Shown here piece by piece: positions 11,578 to 21,612 of a stretch of DNA of 64,000 bases; within the stretch, counting starts at the first letter, position 1, and each line of letters begins with the position of its first letter. A program made the position numbers and the translations under genes. This DNA comes from Microglena sp. YARC (taxonomy: Eukaryota; Chlorophyta; Chlorophyceae; Chlamydomonadales; Chlamydomonadaceae). The notes beneath the pieces are model-generated. The model searched no databases. It saw only the letters and a list, made by a program, of their open reading frames with translations, and was not told the DNA's origin. The stretch is from positions 124,374,709 through 124,438,708 of the forward strand of contig CM039462.1 in NCBI GenBank assembly GCA_022414725.1. Reading direction: 5' to 3'.

Positions 11578-11906
11578 GAGTTGGGATAAACCCTATAAAC
11601 CCTTGGTTGCACTTGCCTGGCGGTATCTGCAAGCGGTACAGAATGGGTGTTCCTGTCTCCCGGCGATTTTTTTGAATTTTCAAAGCAGAAGTTAGAGCCG
11701 TACGAACGACTCACTCACTCGCCAACCAGATATTTAACTCTCCGCGGAATTGCGATTCCGACCAGACTAGGCTCCGAAACCAGTCAAAATCCATCCGGGA
11801 GGCAGGAACAAATGTACTGGTTCAAATTGTCTTTCTTTCTTTCTTACATTAAGGAATTCAAGTTTCATCAAGTTTTGTAACCGATATTGTCAATACTACA
11901 GATATT

Positions 11907-12058
11907 AATGGGCGTTCCTGCCTCCCGGCCGATTTTTTTAAATTTCTAATCAGGATTTAGAGACTCTTGAACGACTCGCTAGCTTGAGACATAAGCACCA
12001 AGGAATCACAAATCCGCTCCATACCATGTTTAGCAACCAGTCAAAAGGAACGCCCATT
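11907..12058. mobile_element. MITE-1 copy with shortened right end, TSD TATT (duplicate of 9869-10020)
   Basis: Same truncated right end and same TATT flanks (11903-11906, 12059-12062) as the copy at 9869-10020. It moved here with the duplicated cassette. Confidence 0.85.
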
Positions 12059-12278
12059 TATTGTCTTCATGAGATTGACTCAAAACATTCAAGGACTGTA
12101 AAGACATAGAAGTTACATCATTTTCAAAGAGTTCCTGCCTCATAATCAAATATTTCTGCTACATCTGGAATTATTGGGAACACGCAGCGAAATTTTCGCT
12201 TGAGCAAACTGAACACATTGCTGAAAAGTTTGAGTATAAATATTTGCTCTACGGTGGCAAGAAAGAAACGTGTCTTTC

Positions 12279-13466
12279 CTAACACAAGACACAGTTGCTG
12301 TCAAGTTTCACAATGGCCCTGTACTCGGGGCCAGCCGCCTCTGGATCCATCAGCAGCAAGCAGACATCGGCGTGACCCTCCTTTGCAGCCGCCCACAAGG
12401 CCCTGCTGTCTCTAGAGTTCGCCCGGGCCCTGAACTCAAGTCCAGCCACCGCTGGATCCATGAGAAGCTTGCAGACATCTGCACGACCTTCCTTGGCAGC
12501 CGCCCCCAAGGCCCTGCTGTCGTTAGAGTTCGCCCTGGACCTGAACTCAAGTCCAGCCACCGCTGGATCCATCAGAAGCTTGCAAACATCTGCGTGACCT
12601 TTCTTTGCAGCCGCCCACAAGGCCCTGCTGTCTCTAGAGTTAGCCCTGGCCCTGAACTCAAGTCCAGCCACCGCTGGATCCATGAGCAGCTTGCAGACAT
12701 CTGCGTGACCTTCACTGGCAGCCTCACACAAGGCCATGCTGTCGCTAGAGTTCGCCAGGGCTCTGAACTCAATTTCAGCCACCGCTGGATCAATCAGCAG
12801 CTTGCAGACATCTGCGTGACCTTCCTTGGCAGCCGCCCACAATGCCCAGCTGTCGCTAGAGTTCGCCTGGGCCCTGAAGCCAAGTCCAGCCACCTCTGGA
12901 TCCATCAGCAGCTTGCAGACATCTGCGTGACCTTCGTGTGCAGCCGCCCACAAGGCCCTGATTTCGCTAGAGTTCGCCATGGCCCTGAACTCAAGTCCAG
13001 CCACCGCTGGATCCATGAGCAGCTTGCAGACATCTGCGTGACCTTCACTGGCAGCCTCCCACAAGGCCCTGCTGTTGCTAGAGTTCGCAACGGCCCTGAA
13101 CTCAATTCCGGCCACCGCTGGATCCATCATCAGCTTGCAGACATCTGCGTGACCTGCCTTGGCAGCCACATAGAGAAGCTTGTTTTCATTTTGGTTTGCC
13201 CTCAATTGTAGGGCCCCCTTAACCTGTACAAGAGGATTGGACACCAAGCATACTGCTAGAAGGTCGGCGCGCCCCCATTTCGCCATCATCTCTCCAACTC
13301 GCTGTGGTGGTTGGATCAGTCCGGTAAGGGGCCATCCAGAAAATCTGTTGTGCAGAGTTTTACACACTAATACAATCTTGGGGTTGGAAAAGAATATGGC
13401 AATACGACCAAGAATGTCATGGGGACACGTAAGGATTGGAAACGATGATCGCGTGTGCGACTTCAT
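12279..13466 (-). CDS. F-box/ankyrin-repeat protein, paralogue F (open)
   Basis: An unbroken frame of about 395 codons from the ATG at 13466 (MKSHTRSSFPILTCPHDILG). F-box-like segment, linker with WPLTGLIQPPQRVGEMM, then eight 37-residue ankyrin-like repeats and the tail LDSNCVLC. One repeat has KEGRADVC in place of GHADVC. With paralogue E this is one of two copies in the window that could make the full protein. Its 3' flank is the empty version of the MITE-1 site filled in paralogue E. The palindrome and TATA-like tract are present upstream. Function as an F-box adaptor is inferred from architecture. Confidence 0.85.
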   Translation of the reverse strand: MKSHTRSSFPILTCPHDILGRIAIFFSNPKIVLVCKTLHNRFSGWPLTGLIQPPQRVGEMMAKWGRADLLAVCLVSNPLVQVKGALQLRANQNENKLLYVAAKAGHADVCKLMMDPAVAGIEFRAVANSSNSRALWEAASEGHADVCKLLMDPAVAGLEFRAMANSSEIRALWAAAHEGHADVCKLLMDPEVAGLGFRAQANSSDSWALWAAAKEGHADVCKLLIDPAVAEIEFRALANSSDSMALCEAASEGHADVCKLLMDPAVAGLEFRARANSRDSRALWAAAKKGHADVCKLLMDPAVAGLEFRSRANSNDSRALGAAAKEGRADVCKLLMDPAVAGLEFRARANSRDSRALWAAAKEGHADVCLLLMDPEAAGPEYRAIVKLDSNCVLC

Positions 13467-13551
13467 GTTCGATGAACATGTGTGTACAAACAAGCGCACA
13501 GGATGGTATAAATAAACAATGAGTTAGGATAAACCCTATAAACCCTTGGTT

Positions 13552-13721
13552 GCACTTGCCTGGCGGTATCTGCAAGCGGTAAGCTGTAAGCGGCACTTGC
13601 CTGGAATGCAAGCGACAAGCGGCACTTTCCTGGAATGAAAGCGACAAGCGGCACTTTCCTGGCGGTATCTGCAAGCGGTAAGCTGTAAGAGGCACTTGCC
13701 TGGCGGTATCTGCAAGCGGTA
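13552..13721. repeat. Shorter copy of the 41-bp minisatellite
   Basis: Three to four units of the 41-bp repeat seen at 5901-6163, upstream of paralogue F. It is followed by a repeated piece of the promoter region and by CCCTATAAA runs at 13831-13865. Confidence 0.75.
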
Positions 13722-14282
13722 TGTCATGGGGACACGTAAGGAGTGGAAACGATGATCGCGTGTGCGACTGCATGTTCGATGTAAATGCATGCAAGCGCAC
13801 AGGATGGTATAAAAATACCGAGTTGGGATAAACCCTATAAACCCTATAAACCCTATAAACACTATAAACCATGGGTTGCACTTGCATGGCGGTATCTTCA
13901 AGCGGTTCCTGCCTCCCGGCGATTTTTTTGAATTTTCCAAGCAGAAGTTAGAGCCGTACGAACGACTCACTCACTCGCCAACTAGTGATTTAGCTCTCCG
14001 CGGAATTGAGATTCCGACCAGACAAGGCTCCGAAACCAGTCAAAATCCCTCCGGGAGGCAGTAACAAATGCAAAACATTCAAGGACTGTAAAGACACAGA
14101 AGTTACATCTTCAAAGTAGCCTGAAAAGTCAACGTGCTGGCTCACATCGTGCGCATCAATAATCATTTTCAAATCGTTCATGCCTCATAATCAAATATTT
14201 ATGCTACATCTGGAATATTTTCGCTTGAGCAAACAGAATACACATTTCTGTAAAGTTTGAGGAGAGTGGATAAATACTTGCT

Positions 14283-16139
14283 CTACGGTGGCAAGACCCA
14301 GCTGTCGCTAGCGTTCGCCCGGGCCCTGTACTTGAGTCCAGCCACTGCTGGATCTATGAGCAGCTTGCAGACATCTGCGTGACCGGCATTCGCAGCCGCC
14401 CCCAAGGCCCTGCTGTCGCTAGAGTTCGCCCTGGCCCTGTACTTGAGTCCAGCCACGGCTGGATCCATCAGCAGCTTGCAGACATCTGAGTGACCTGCCT
14501 TGGCAGCCGCCCACAAGGCCCGGCTGTCGCTAGAATTCGCCCGGGCCCTGAACTCAATTCCAGCCACCGCTGGATCCATGAGCAGCTTGCATACATCTGC
14601 GTGACCTTCTTTTGCAGCCTCACGCAAGGCCCAGCTGGCGTTAGAGTTCGCCCTGGCTCTGAACTCAAGTCCAGCCACCGCTGGATCCATCAGCAGCTTG
14701 CAGACATCTGCATGACCTTCCTTGGAAGCCAGAGACAATGCCCAGCTGTCTCTAGAGGTCGCCAGGGCCATGAACTCAAGTCCAGTCACCGCTGGATCCA
14801 TCAGCAGCTTGCAGACATCTGCGTGACCGTCCTTCGCAGCCTCCCACAAGGCCCTGCTGTCTCTAGAGTTAGCCCGGGCCCTGAACTCAAGTCCAGCCAC
14901 CGCTGGATCCATGAAAAGCTTGCAGACATCTGCGTGACCTTCACTGGCAGCCGCCTACAAGGCCCTGCTGTCTCTAGAATTCGCCCTGGCCCTGAACTCA
15001 AGTCCAGCCACCGCTGGATCCATGAGCAGCTTGCAGACATCTGCGTGACCGTCCTTCGCAGCCGCCCACAAGGCCCTGATGTCGCTAGAGTTCGCCCGGG
15101 CCCTGAACTCAAGTCCAGCCACCTCTGGATCCATCAGCAGCTTGCAGACATCTGCGTGACCTGCCTGTGCAGCCACCCACAATGCCCAGCTGTCGCTAGA
15201 GTTCGCCCTGGCCCTGAACTTAATTCCAGCCACCTCTGGATCCATGAGCAGCTTGCAGACATCTGCGTGACCTTCATTGGCAGCCGCCCACAATGCCCAG
15301 CTGTCGCTAGAGTTCGCCTGGGCCCTGAACTCAAGTCCAGCCACCTCTGGATCCATCAGCAGCTTGCAGACATCTGCGTGACCTGCCTTGGCAGCCGCCC
15401 ACAATGCCCTGCTGTCGAAAGTGTTCGCCCTGGCCCTGAACTCAATTCCAGCCACCTCTGGATCCATCAGCAGCTTGCAAACATCTGCGTGACCTGCCTT
15501 GGTAGCCGCCCACAATGCCCAGCTGTCTCTAGAGGTCGCCCGGGCCCTGAACTCAAGTCCAGCGACCGCTGGATCCATGAGAAGCTTGCAGACATCTGCG
15601 TGACCTTCCTTGGCAGCCGCCCACAAGACCCAGCTGTCGCTAGTGTTCGACCGGGCCCTATACTCAAGTCCAGCCACCTCTGGATCCATCAGCATCTTGC
15701 AGACATCTGCGTGACCTTCGTTTGCAGCCGCCCACAATGCCCAGCTGTCGCCATAGTTCGCCTGGGCCCTGAACTCAAGTCCAGCCACCGCTGGATCCAT
15801 CAGCAGCTTGCAGACATCTGCGTGACCTTCCTTGGCAGCCACATAGAGAAGCTTGTTTTCATTTTGGTTCGCCCTCAATTGTAGGGCCCCCTTAAGCTGT
15901 ACAATAGGATTGGACACCAAGCATACTGCTATAAGGTCGGCGCGCCCCCCTTTCGCCATCATCTCTCCAACTCGCTGCGGTGGTTGGATCAATCCGGTAA
16001 GGGGCCATCCAGAAAATCTGTTGTGCAGAGTTTTACACACTAATACAATCTTTGGGTTGGAAGAGAATATGGCAATACGATCAAGAATGTCATAGGGACA
16101 CGTTAGGAGTGGAAACGATGATCGCGTGTGCGACCGCAT
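14283..16139 (-). pseudogene. F-box/ankyrin-repeat protein, paralogue G (one nonsense codon)
   Basis: Start ATG at 16139 (MRSHTRSSFPLLTCPYDILD). F-box-like segment, then about fourteen 37-residue repeats. The Trp of a RALWAA motif is TAG at 14955-14957, which splits an otherwise continuous frame into ORFs 16139-14955 and 14912-14283. The C-terminus is ASDSWVLPP. It is the last, right-most member of the tandem array; beyond it the sequence changes to unrelated genes. Confidence 0.75.
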
Positions 16140-16334
16140 GTTCATAGAATGTGTGTACAATGCATGCAAGCGCACTGCAAATAAATACTGAGTTGGGATA
16201 AACCCTATAAACCCTTGGTTGCACTTGCCTTGCGGTATCTGCAAGCGGTACAGAATGTGTGTTCCTGCCTCACTGCGGATTTTTTTAATGTTCTACTCAA
16301 CTGAATTTAGATCCTCAGGCGGCAGGCGGTTTCA

Positions 16335-16474
16335 AGATGGCTTTAGATGTTCGTAAACACAGAAGTTTTTAACACACCCAAGTCAGCGACCATTCTTAAC
16401 GCCAATTTTCTAACGGCGATGTCGTACATTTATTTCCATCTGATATATGTTTCATTTTACTGTACCGCCGACTG
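16335..16474. repeat. R3 repeat copy ending in a CAGTCGGCGG terminus
   Basis: Between paralogue G and the next gene I see no ORF. The stretch holds a broken MITE-2 end (16260-16290) and this dispersed repeat, whose right end (read inward from 16474) is CAGTCGGCGGTACAGTAAAA next to TA. Other copies: about 49196-49330, 51197-51285 and 56397-56460. The terminus and TA flank resemble Tc1/mariner-type ends. No transposase is present. Confidence 0.6.
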
Positions 16475-16601
16475 TAGTCGACAGCGCCATCATCTTTTAA
16501 TGGTATTCGTTTGATGTTACGACACAAGTAATGAGGAGGAGCAGCTGTAGCGGAGTGAAACAATGCTTATTCCAATCATGATGCATTTTGTTTTTATACC
16601 A

Positions 16602-17366
16602 TCACCAAAACTGCTCGATCTCCCAAGCATTGATCTCGTCAGCACGCAATTTATGATGAAGGGACGTCCACCAAGACAATGGCTTTTCTTGAGAAAGGCG
16701 CATGGCGTCCACAAGGTACTGCGCCCCCGCAGCGAACACATAACTGTCCACCTTACATTCGCATCCGAAGGCCTCAACCCAAACCCGCTCAAGGTCCAGA
16801 CGTTGAGGGTGCGAGAGCCCTCTCCGCATGACACGCGACTCGCTCATCAGGTTGCAAAACAATGGCTCAGGGTTCGATGCCATCGGATGAGCGGTAGGCG
16901 CAAGCAATGCCACAAGCTTTGATGAAAACACATCTAGATTCCTCTCCCTGCCACCATGCGGCGTCCCAAAATGGTCCCAAGGATCACCCTGCAAGAAGGC
17001 CACACGGTTCACAGGCATGTCGCCAGCACGCAAACGCGCCACCGTGTAATGCAACCACGTATCTGCCTCACGACCCACATTATCCAGATGCTCGAAAAAG
17101 ACATCGACATCACTACACTTTGTACCCAAGACATCGAACAAACGTTGCTTTGCATCTTCGGCAGTACTACCCTTGTGGAACACGAATATCCGGTACCGCT
17201 CGCCTGCAGGACGCTCCGAAAACGCAAAAGCCAGCGCGGATACCCATCGTTCCACCCCCGGTTCGTTGTACCAAGCAACCACAACGTCTGAGACCGAGCG
17301 AGAAGATGACGATGATAGCATGTCTTTCATTTCCATGGGAAATGTGTTCGTAATATTATGTCTCAT
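16602..17366 (-). CDS. DUF3431-like glycosyltransferase-related protein
   Basis: 254 codons, intact. Visible are DVVVAWYNEPGVERWV near the N-terminus, FVFHKG, then NVGREADTWLHYTVARL and VAFLQGDPWDH. These are hallmarks of the DUF3431 family, found in fungi, algae and some giant viruses and thought to be glycosyltransferase-like. No signal peptide or membrane segment is evident. A Ser run follows the first Met codons, and internal Mets offer later starts. Its 5' side abuts a conserved AAATAAAGTGGGACAC motif and a MITE-1 insertion. Family assignment is from motif recall; the substrate is unknown. Confidence 0.7.
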   Translation of the reverse strand: MRHNITNTFPMEMKDMLSSSSSRSVSDVVVAWYNEPGVERWVSALAFAFSERPAGERYRIFVFHKGSTAEDAKQRLFDVLGTKCSDVDVFFEHLDNVGREADTWLHYTVARLRAGDMPVNRVAFLQGDPWDHFGTPHGGRERNLDVFSSKLVALLAPTAHPMASNPEPLFCNLMSESRVMRRGLSHPQRLDLERVWVEAFGCECKVDSYVFAAGAQYLVDAMRLSQEKPLSWWTSLHHKLRADEINAWEIEQFW

Positions 17367-17444
17367 TATTTTTCACATGTCGCACTCCGAACGCCCCACA
17401 AAAACAAACGAAAAAGTGGTCGAGTTCCCTGTTCTTCCATGCGG

Positions 17445-17466
17445 TGTGTCCCACTTTATTTGAGAA
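17445..17466 (-). repeat. Dispersed CAAATAAAGTGGGACAC motif
   Basis: Minus-strand read GTTCTCAAATAAAGTGGGAC. The same motif occurs on the plus strand near 31451-31476, 60029-60050 and 60727-60747, twice followed by ACCTTATAAT and then CAGATCGTTGCTTT; that last part alone also occurs at 57540-57590. It behaves like the conserved part of a dispersed element, not like a gene-specific signal. Confidence 0.55.
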
Positions 17467-17468
17467 CA

Positions 17469-17634
17469 AATGGGCGTTCCTGCCTCCCGGCCGATTTTTT
17501 TAAATTTCTAATCAGGATTTAGAGAATCCTGAACGACTCGCTAGCTTGAGACATCAGCACCAAGGAATCACAATTCCTCTCCATACCATGTTTCTCAACC
17601 AGTCAAAATCGGCCGGGAGGCAGGAACGCCCATT
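17469..17634. mobile_element. MITE-1 copy, TSD AACA
   Basis: 166 bp, full inverted ends, AACA at 17465-17468 and 17635-17638. Inserted immediately beside the CAAATAAAGTGGGACAC motif. Confidence 0.9.
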
Positions 17635-17674
17635 AACAGTGTAAGGGAGAATGATGAAATAAATAAAACAGAAC

Positions 17675-18274
17675 ATGCTGACTCTTGCATATTTTTTGGA
17701 GGGGGGGGGAGACTTGTTTGAAACAGTGGCTGGGATAAATGACCCAGGTGTCATGATTTCATTTCACAATGCGCTCATCCATATCCGGGCTCACTTGATG
17801 ACTGCATCTGCTGCTGCTCTGCCTGGATGCAGTCACGACGATCTGTGCTACAACTTTCAGACCGGCACAGCGTTGCTTGTATCCTTGTTGGATGGAATTG
17901 CAGTGTACGTTGAGAAGAAGATGCAGGTACTTCCTGATGCCGCCGATGTGTATTGGGCTCAGGACAGGACATTCTTGGATCCCAGATTTGCCGAGCTGCG
18001 GGTAATAAAGGAGCGCACAACTGAGTACATTATCAAAGGGGGCGTGACGGCAAACACTCTACGCAATTTTTGCATGCACTACATTCCATGGCTGATACTG
18101 TCTATCAAAACATCTGGACACTGGGACATCAGCTTCCCTATGGATGCTACCACGAGAACTACAGGCCCCGTCCTGAGGGGCTTGCTTTTCCCGTTGTTCA
18201 ATGACGCATGTGACGCATGTGATGAACTGGGTCGTCTGCTCAACCAGATACCAGAGGCTATTGAGAGATTATAG
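17675..18274 (+). CDS. Unknown 199-codon ORF
   Basis: Not recognised. Open from the ATG at 17675. The early LEGGGDLFE sits on a long G run (17699-17708), so the exact N-terminus is uncertain. The rest has mixed helical character with several hydrophobic patches (GTALLVSLLDGIAVYV, YIPWLILSIK) and a CDACDELGRLL segment near the end. No membrane topology or catalytic motif is convincing. It lies between a MITE-1 and a repeat-rich non-coding stretch. It could be one exon of a host gene. Confidence 0.4.
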   Translation: MLTLAYFLEGGGDLFETVAGINDPGVMISFHNALIHIRAHLMTASAAALPGCSHDDLCYNFQTGTALLVSLLDGIAVYVEKKMQVLPDAADVYWAQDRTFLDPRFAELRVIKERTTEYIIKGGVTANTLRNFCMHYIPWLILSIKTSGHWDISFPMDATTRTTGPVLRGLLFPLFNDACDACDELGRLLNQIPEAIERL

Positions 18275-18994
18275 AATGTGGCTCACGTGTCCGTATTCGC
18301 ATTCAATTTGCCTGTTACATTCACATTTCCGTTGGCGTTGATGTCTCTCGTGGACGTGGGACCGTTGAGTTGCGTAGCCCGGCAGCCAGACCCCCGTAGT
18401 ATCCAGTCCCATCTTTATTGAATAGTCGCAACCAGTCGTCATTGCCATGCTTGTCACCCACGCCGCTTTAAGTCCACTTATCCCCAAGCTTGATCGTATT
18501 CGCATTCAAGTTGCCAGTTAGATTCTTTTTTTCTAAACCGCCTCGTGTACGGCACACCTTACCAAATGGTGTAGCAACCCACGGGGCAGTGGAACAATAC
18601 GATTTTGAATCAACAAATTGCAGGATGTTAACGAGAATATCGTGGTTATTTTTTAGTCGGTACTTTCGAGAGTGTCAATTGAAGGACCAGCCGCACTTAA
18701 GCGATCGCCTCTTCCCCAGTACCGTGGCCCAAAAGAACACGGGGTCTTTGTTGATGTGCAATGCGTCATGTCAGGAGGTTTCTTTGCCGGACGGGTCATT
18801 TTATAGGACCATCCACTCATATTATTGTTCCGCCGACTGTAGCCCGTGCATGCCGTTGTATCAATCATGATATACCAACAATGTTATCGCTTTAACGCGC
18901 ACAATGTGAGACAGCATGAGCGAAGACACTTCTGAACGGGTTTGATCGGTTACAAAGATTGATGGTCAACTTGTCAAAATCCCAAGGTGTCCAT
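18275..18994. other. Repeat-rich stretch without a convincing gene
   Basis: Contains a TIR-like piece (CTCGTGTACGGCACACCTT at 18545-18563, matching 26405-26423), a 116-bp segment (18665-18780) repeated at 57785-57900, a CGACTGTA terminus at 18846-18853, and near 18940-19000 a degraded copy of the GGTTACAAA...GGTCAACTT repeat that follows the RING gene. Short ORFs overlap these repeats and look incidental. Confidence 0.5.
18665..18780 (+). repeat. 116-bp duplicated segment, copy 1 of 2
   Basis: Nearly identical to 57785-57900 with the same spacing (CGAGAGTGTC at one end, AAGGAGGTT or CAGGAGGTT at the other). Several frames are open in both copies, so it may derive from a coding exon, but I cannot identify the protein. 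Confidence 0.7.
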
Positions 18995-19009
18995 TTTCAT
19001 CAGATCAAA

Positions 19010-19264
19010 TTACAAACGTAGCGGCTGTCGCGAAGGGGTGCCGATTGTACAGAACACACACTTGTATTGGCTTCTTTTCCAACAGTCTTTGCATCTTGCA
19101 GCTTTGCATTCCTTGCGAGCGCATGAAGACCCCTTCGTGAGCAGATTTGCGCATTGAGGGCAACACCATTTAGCACCCGCGGCACCCTCATCTTCGTCAT
19201 CATGCGTCAAGTCCACTTCCAATGCTCTCTGCCCACGCTTGGCACGTCGCACAGTCAGAGGCAC
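19010..19264 (-). pseudogene. Cys-rich zinc-binding RING-like fragment, second copy
   Basis: About 84 codons with CPQC, SSCARKECKAARCKDC and KCVFC, a pattern that could hold two zinc ions as in RING-type E3 ligases. The frame has no ATG at its upstream end. Read back, it continues through the left end of the Fanzor transposon and then meets a stop, so the transposon cut off its 5' part. The C-terminus (TIGTP) and the following repeat match those of the RING gene at 21613-21999. Most likely a 5'-truncated paralogue. Confidence 0.5.
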
Positions 19265-19290
19265 AACACTAACACTAGTAGGGCCAGCTA

Positions 19291-19338
19291 CAGTCGGAGA
19301 CGCAATTTGTGGGACACCCTACCGGTGACCCTTGAACC
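19291..19338 (+). repeat. Left TIR of the Fanzor transposon
   Basis: 48 bp, perfectly inverted at 22105-22152. Outer ends adjoin the TA target duplication. Confidence 0.92.
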
Positions 19339-19467
19339 CAATGGGTAGATCAGCTAAAGGCGAGTACATATTTTTGCCCTTCATCTCTGTATTTCAGCAT
19401 TTAAGCTGGCCCAAAGGATAACAAGGCAAGCTGCTGACAAACCCAGGTGGGTCGGTCGGTTTAGCGC
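19291..19467 (-). ncRNA. Candidate Fanzor guide-RNA region (3' of the nuclease ORF to the element end)
   Basis: In TnpB and Fanzor systems the guide RNA is made from the sequence at the 3' end of the nuclease gene up to the element end, with the guide part running into flanking DNA. Here the 177 bases after the Fanzor stop have no ORF and include possible hairpins (for example CAGCTTAAATGCTG). This placement is by analogy; no RNA feature is proved by the sequence. Confidence 0.3.
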
Positions 19468-21402
19468 TCACACTCGCCTCGATGGAAACTGTGGTTTTGG
19501 GGGAGGCGAGGGAACACAGAATGCCTCAGGTCGCTCTCTCCCGTCCATCCACGTTGTCAGAAGCAGAAGAAGGTTCTTGGCAGCGTTCACGTCTCGGTTC
19601 CAGGTTGCACCACAGCGCACATTGGATGATGCGCTTTTGACACTGTCTCTACAGTGCAGTACTTTGTGGACCTTGACGTTCTTCACCACCATCTTCTGCT
19701 TCTCAAACAGTTATAGACCCGTCGATTGGGGACTCTTTGCAAACTCCGCGCCAGACTACGCTGTCTGCCTTCATGTTGACAAGCCTCTGAAAGCAGCCGT
19801 GACATTTACAAGAAGTGTTGCGTTCGTCGACGTTTTTGAACAAAACATTCTTACGACGTGAGAGGCACCTCCTGATCTCTTTGATGGGCCCAGAACATGA
19901 ACGACTGATACCATACCCTTGGTTGGACCAGTTGCCGAAGCCAACAACGGTCGTCTGTGCCCTTGGTGCAATCACATCGCATACCTTTTCAATCGTCTTC
20001 TGTTTACCAACGTATCGAAAGAATCGCATAGATCGGTAGCCTTTGTTGGCTCTGTGTTGTAGGAGGATCGGAGCGCTTTGAGATAAGCTCTGACATGGTC
20101 CTGCAGGTCGGACATGTTGCTCGTATTAGGCGATGGAATGGACTTCACGAGGTCTTGAGTCTCGTCATTCCATTTGTAGGTGCGACGCTTGCTTGTATTG
20201 TACCCAGCAACTTCGCTAAAGCGAGCCGAGCTGAAAGACTCGATGCGACCTGCAGAAGATGCTACCGTGACGATATCTGTCATTCCAGGGTCTACTCCGA
20301 CACGCAGCGCACCCACTGCGTCCTTGCACTCTACGATATTTGCGTCCTTTGGATAGCCTGCGTTTTCTCCTTCTTCAACGACCTCTTCTTTACCCTTCTG
20401 CTTCATTTGGACGGATACCCCTTTACCGTCGCTGAGGATTTGGTTGTCAAAGCGAGACCTTTTCGTCTCAAGACCTTGGACATTAAAGTGCTTTCGCCAC
20501 AGCATTGTATGGTTCTCGTAACGTCCATCGCCAGAGACGCTCTCGAGTGGCGAATCACCCATGCTGAGAAGCTTCATGAAAGTCATGGAAGATATCGGGA
20601 CGTACGAAATTGTGAAGCCGTTCTTGCGAGGAAGGATACTGAACAGACGGGGGTGACTTTTTCTTGTTTTTTTATCTTTCGGATCCACTCGTCCGACCTC
20701 TCCCAACTCTGTAAGCACGTGATGGAACAATCGCATTGTCAGGTGCGCTCTAGTGTTGAACTGCTTCCCTCTTGGCAGCGGAAAGAGAGCCCTCAAGTGA
20801 CTGACAACCTCTTTGATGTGGATCGCATGCACGAGGCCCTCTGGGATGATTGTGTCGATTTTCGATTCTGGGTACTGGACCACCGCTTTGACAATCTTCT
20901 TGAAATGTTTCTTCAGAGAGGGATGTTTCAAGCGCAGGTACTTGATAACGACCCTGTCCACGTTTGCCCAGACGCTGTTGCACGCCATCGTCGCCATTTG
21001 TATTGAGACGTCTGCGATTACTTGTCCCCAAGGACGAACGTCCACCTTCACGTATCCTGCAGGTCTTAGGGCGTCGAAAGCAACCATGGTATCATTGAAG
21101 CTCTGGCCCAGAGTATCCTTTCGAACATTGGAGGTCGATACCGCAAGGAGGCACCTGTAATAAAAGTTCCGATCCAGGTGTGGCAACTGCCTGACGTCAA
21201 AGTCTCCATCATCGAGGCATCTTGTGATATGAAAGTTTGCGAATAAGTATGCCTCTGCAACTGCGTGGTTGATTAAGAGTACCATGCTTTGTATCCTTGA
21301 GGAGATCTGATGCCTCGATACATCCATGCACAGAGAATTAAGCGTCTTCTTGACGACGCTGATGTTAATATCGTCATCTCCTTTGTCTTGCACTACCCCC
21401 AT
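19468..21402 (-). pseudogene. Fanzor-type RNA-guided endonuclease (eukaryotic TnpB homologue), two frameshifts
   Basis: About 645 codons from the first ATG (21402; the longer upstream frame begins at GTG). A long basic N-terminal part contains FSILPRKNGFTISYVPIS, typical of the region before RuvC. RuvC-I is RVGVDPGMTD with its Asp at about residue 371 (20290-20292). A segment VVGFGNWSNQG follows, then a zinc-ribbon (TSCKCHGC ... HCRDSVKS ... CG) and RuvC-III NRDVNAAKN. The frame shifts near 20045-20060 and again near 19700-19710, so three ORFs are needed. The two shifts make it a pseudogene unless they are sequencing errors. I cannot confirm the middle catalytic acid of RuvC-II, where Asn occupies GFGNW. 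It lies downstream of the RING gene, inside 48-bp TIRs. Confidence 0.9.
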
Positions 21403-21612
21403 TAAGAGGGGGTGAGTATTCTTTTTCTTTTGGTGATATAATATTGTACCCACATTTCTTTATACCATTTCCTACGTTATCATGATTGATGCAGAGATAA
21501 GACACCGCGCGGTTGTTCACTAGATTAGATGCCTTGAATTTTTTGTGTCAATCACCTGAAGACAGTATCTGTATTGACAAGATCGGTTACAAATCTTGAA
21601 TTGGTCAACTTT

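Noticed and set aside
14490..15884. 464-codon plus-strand ORF and similar plus-strand ORFs across 1-16 kb
   Set aside because: Shadow of the minus-strand ankyrin repeats: the 111-bp unit is a multiple of three, so a stop-free opposite frame repeats too. No F-box start and no protein-like pattern.
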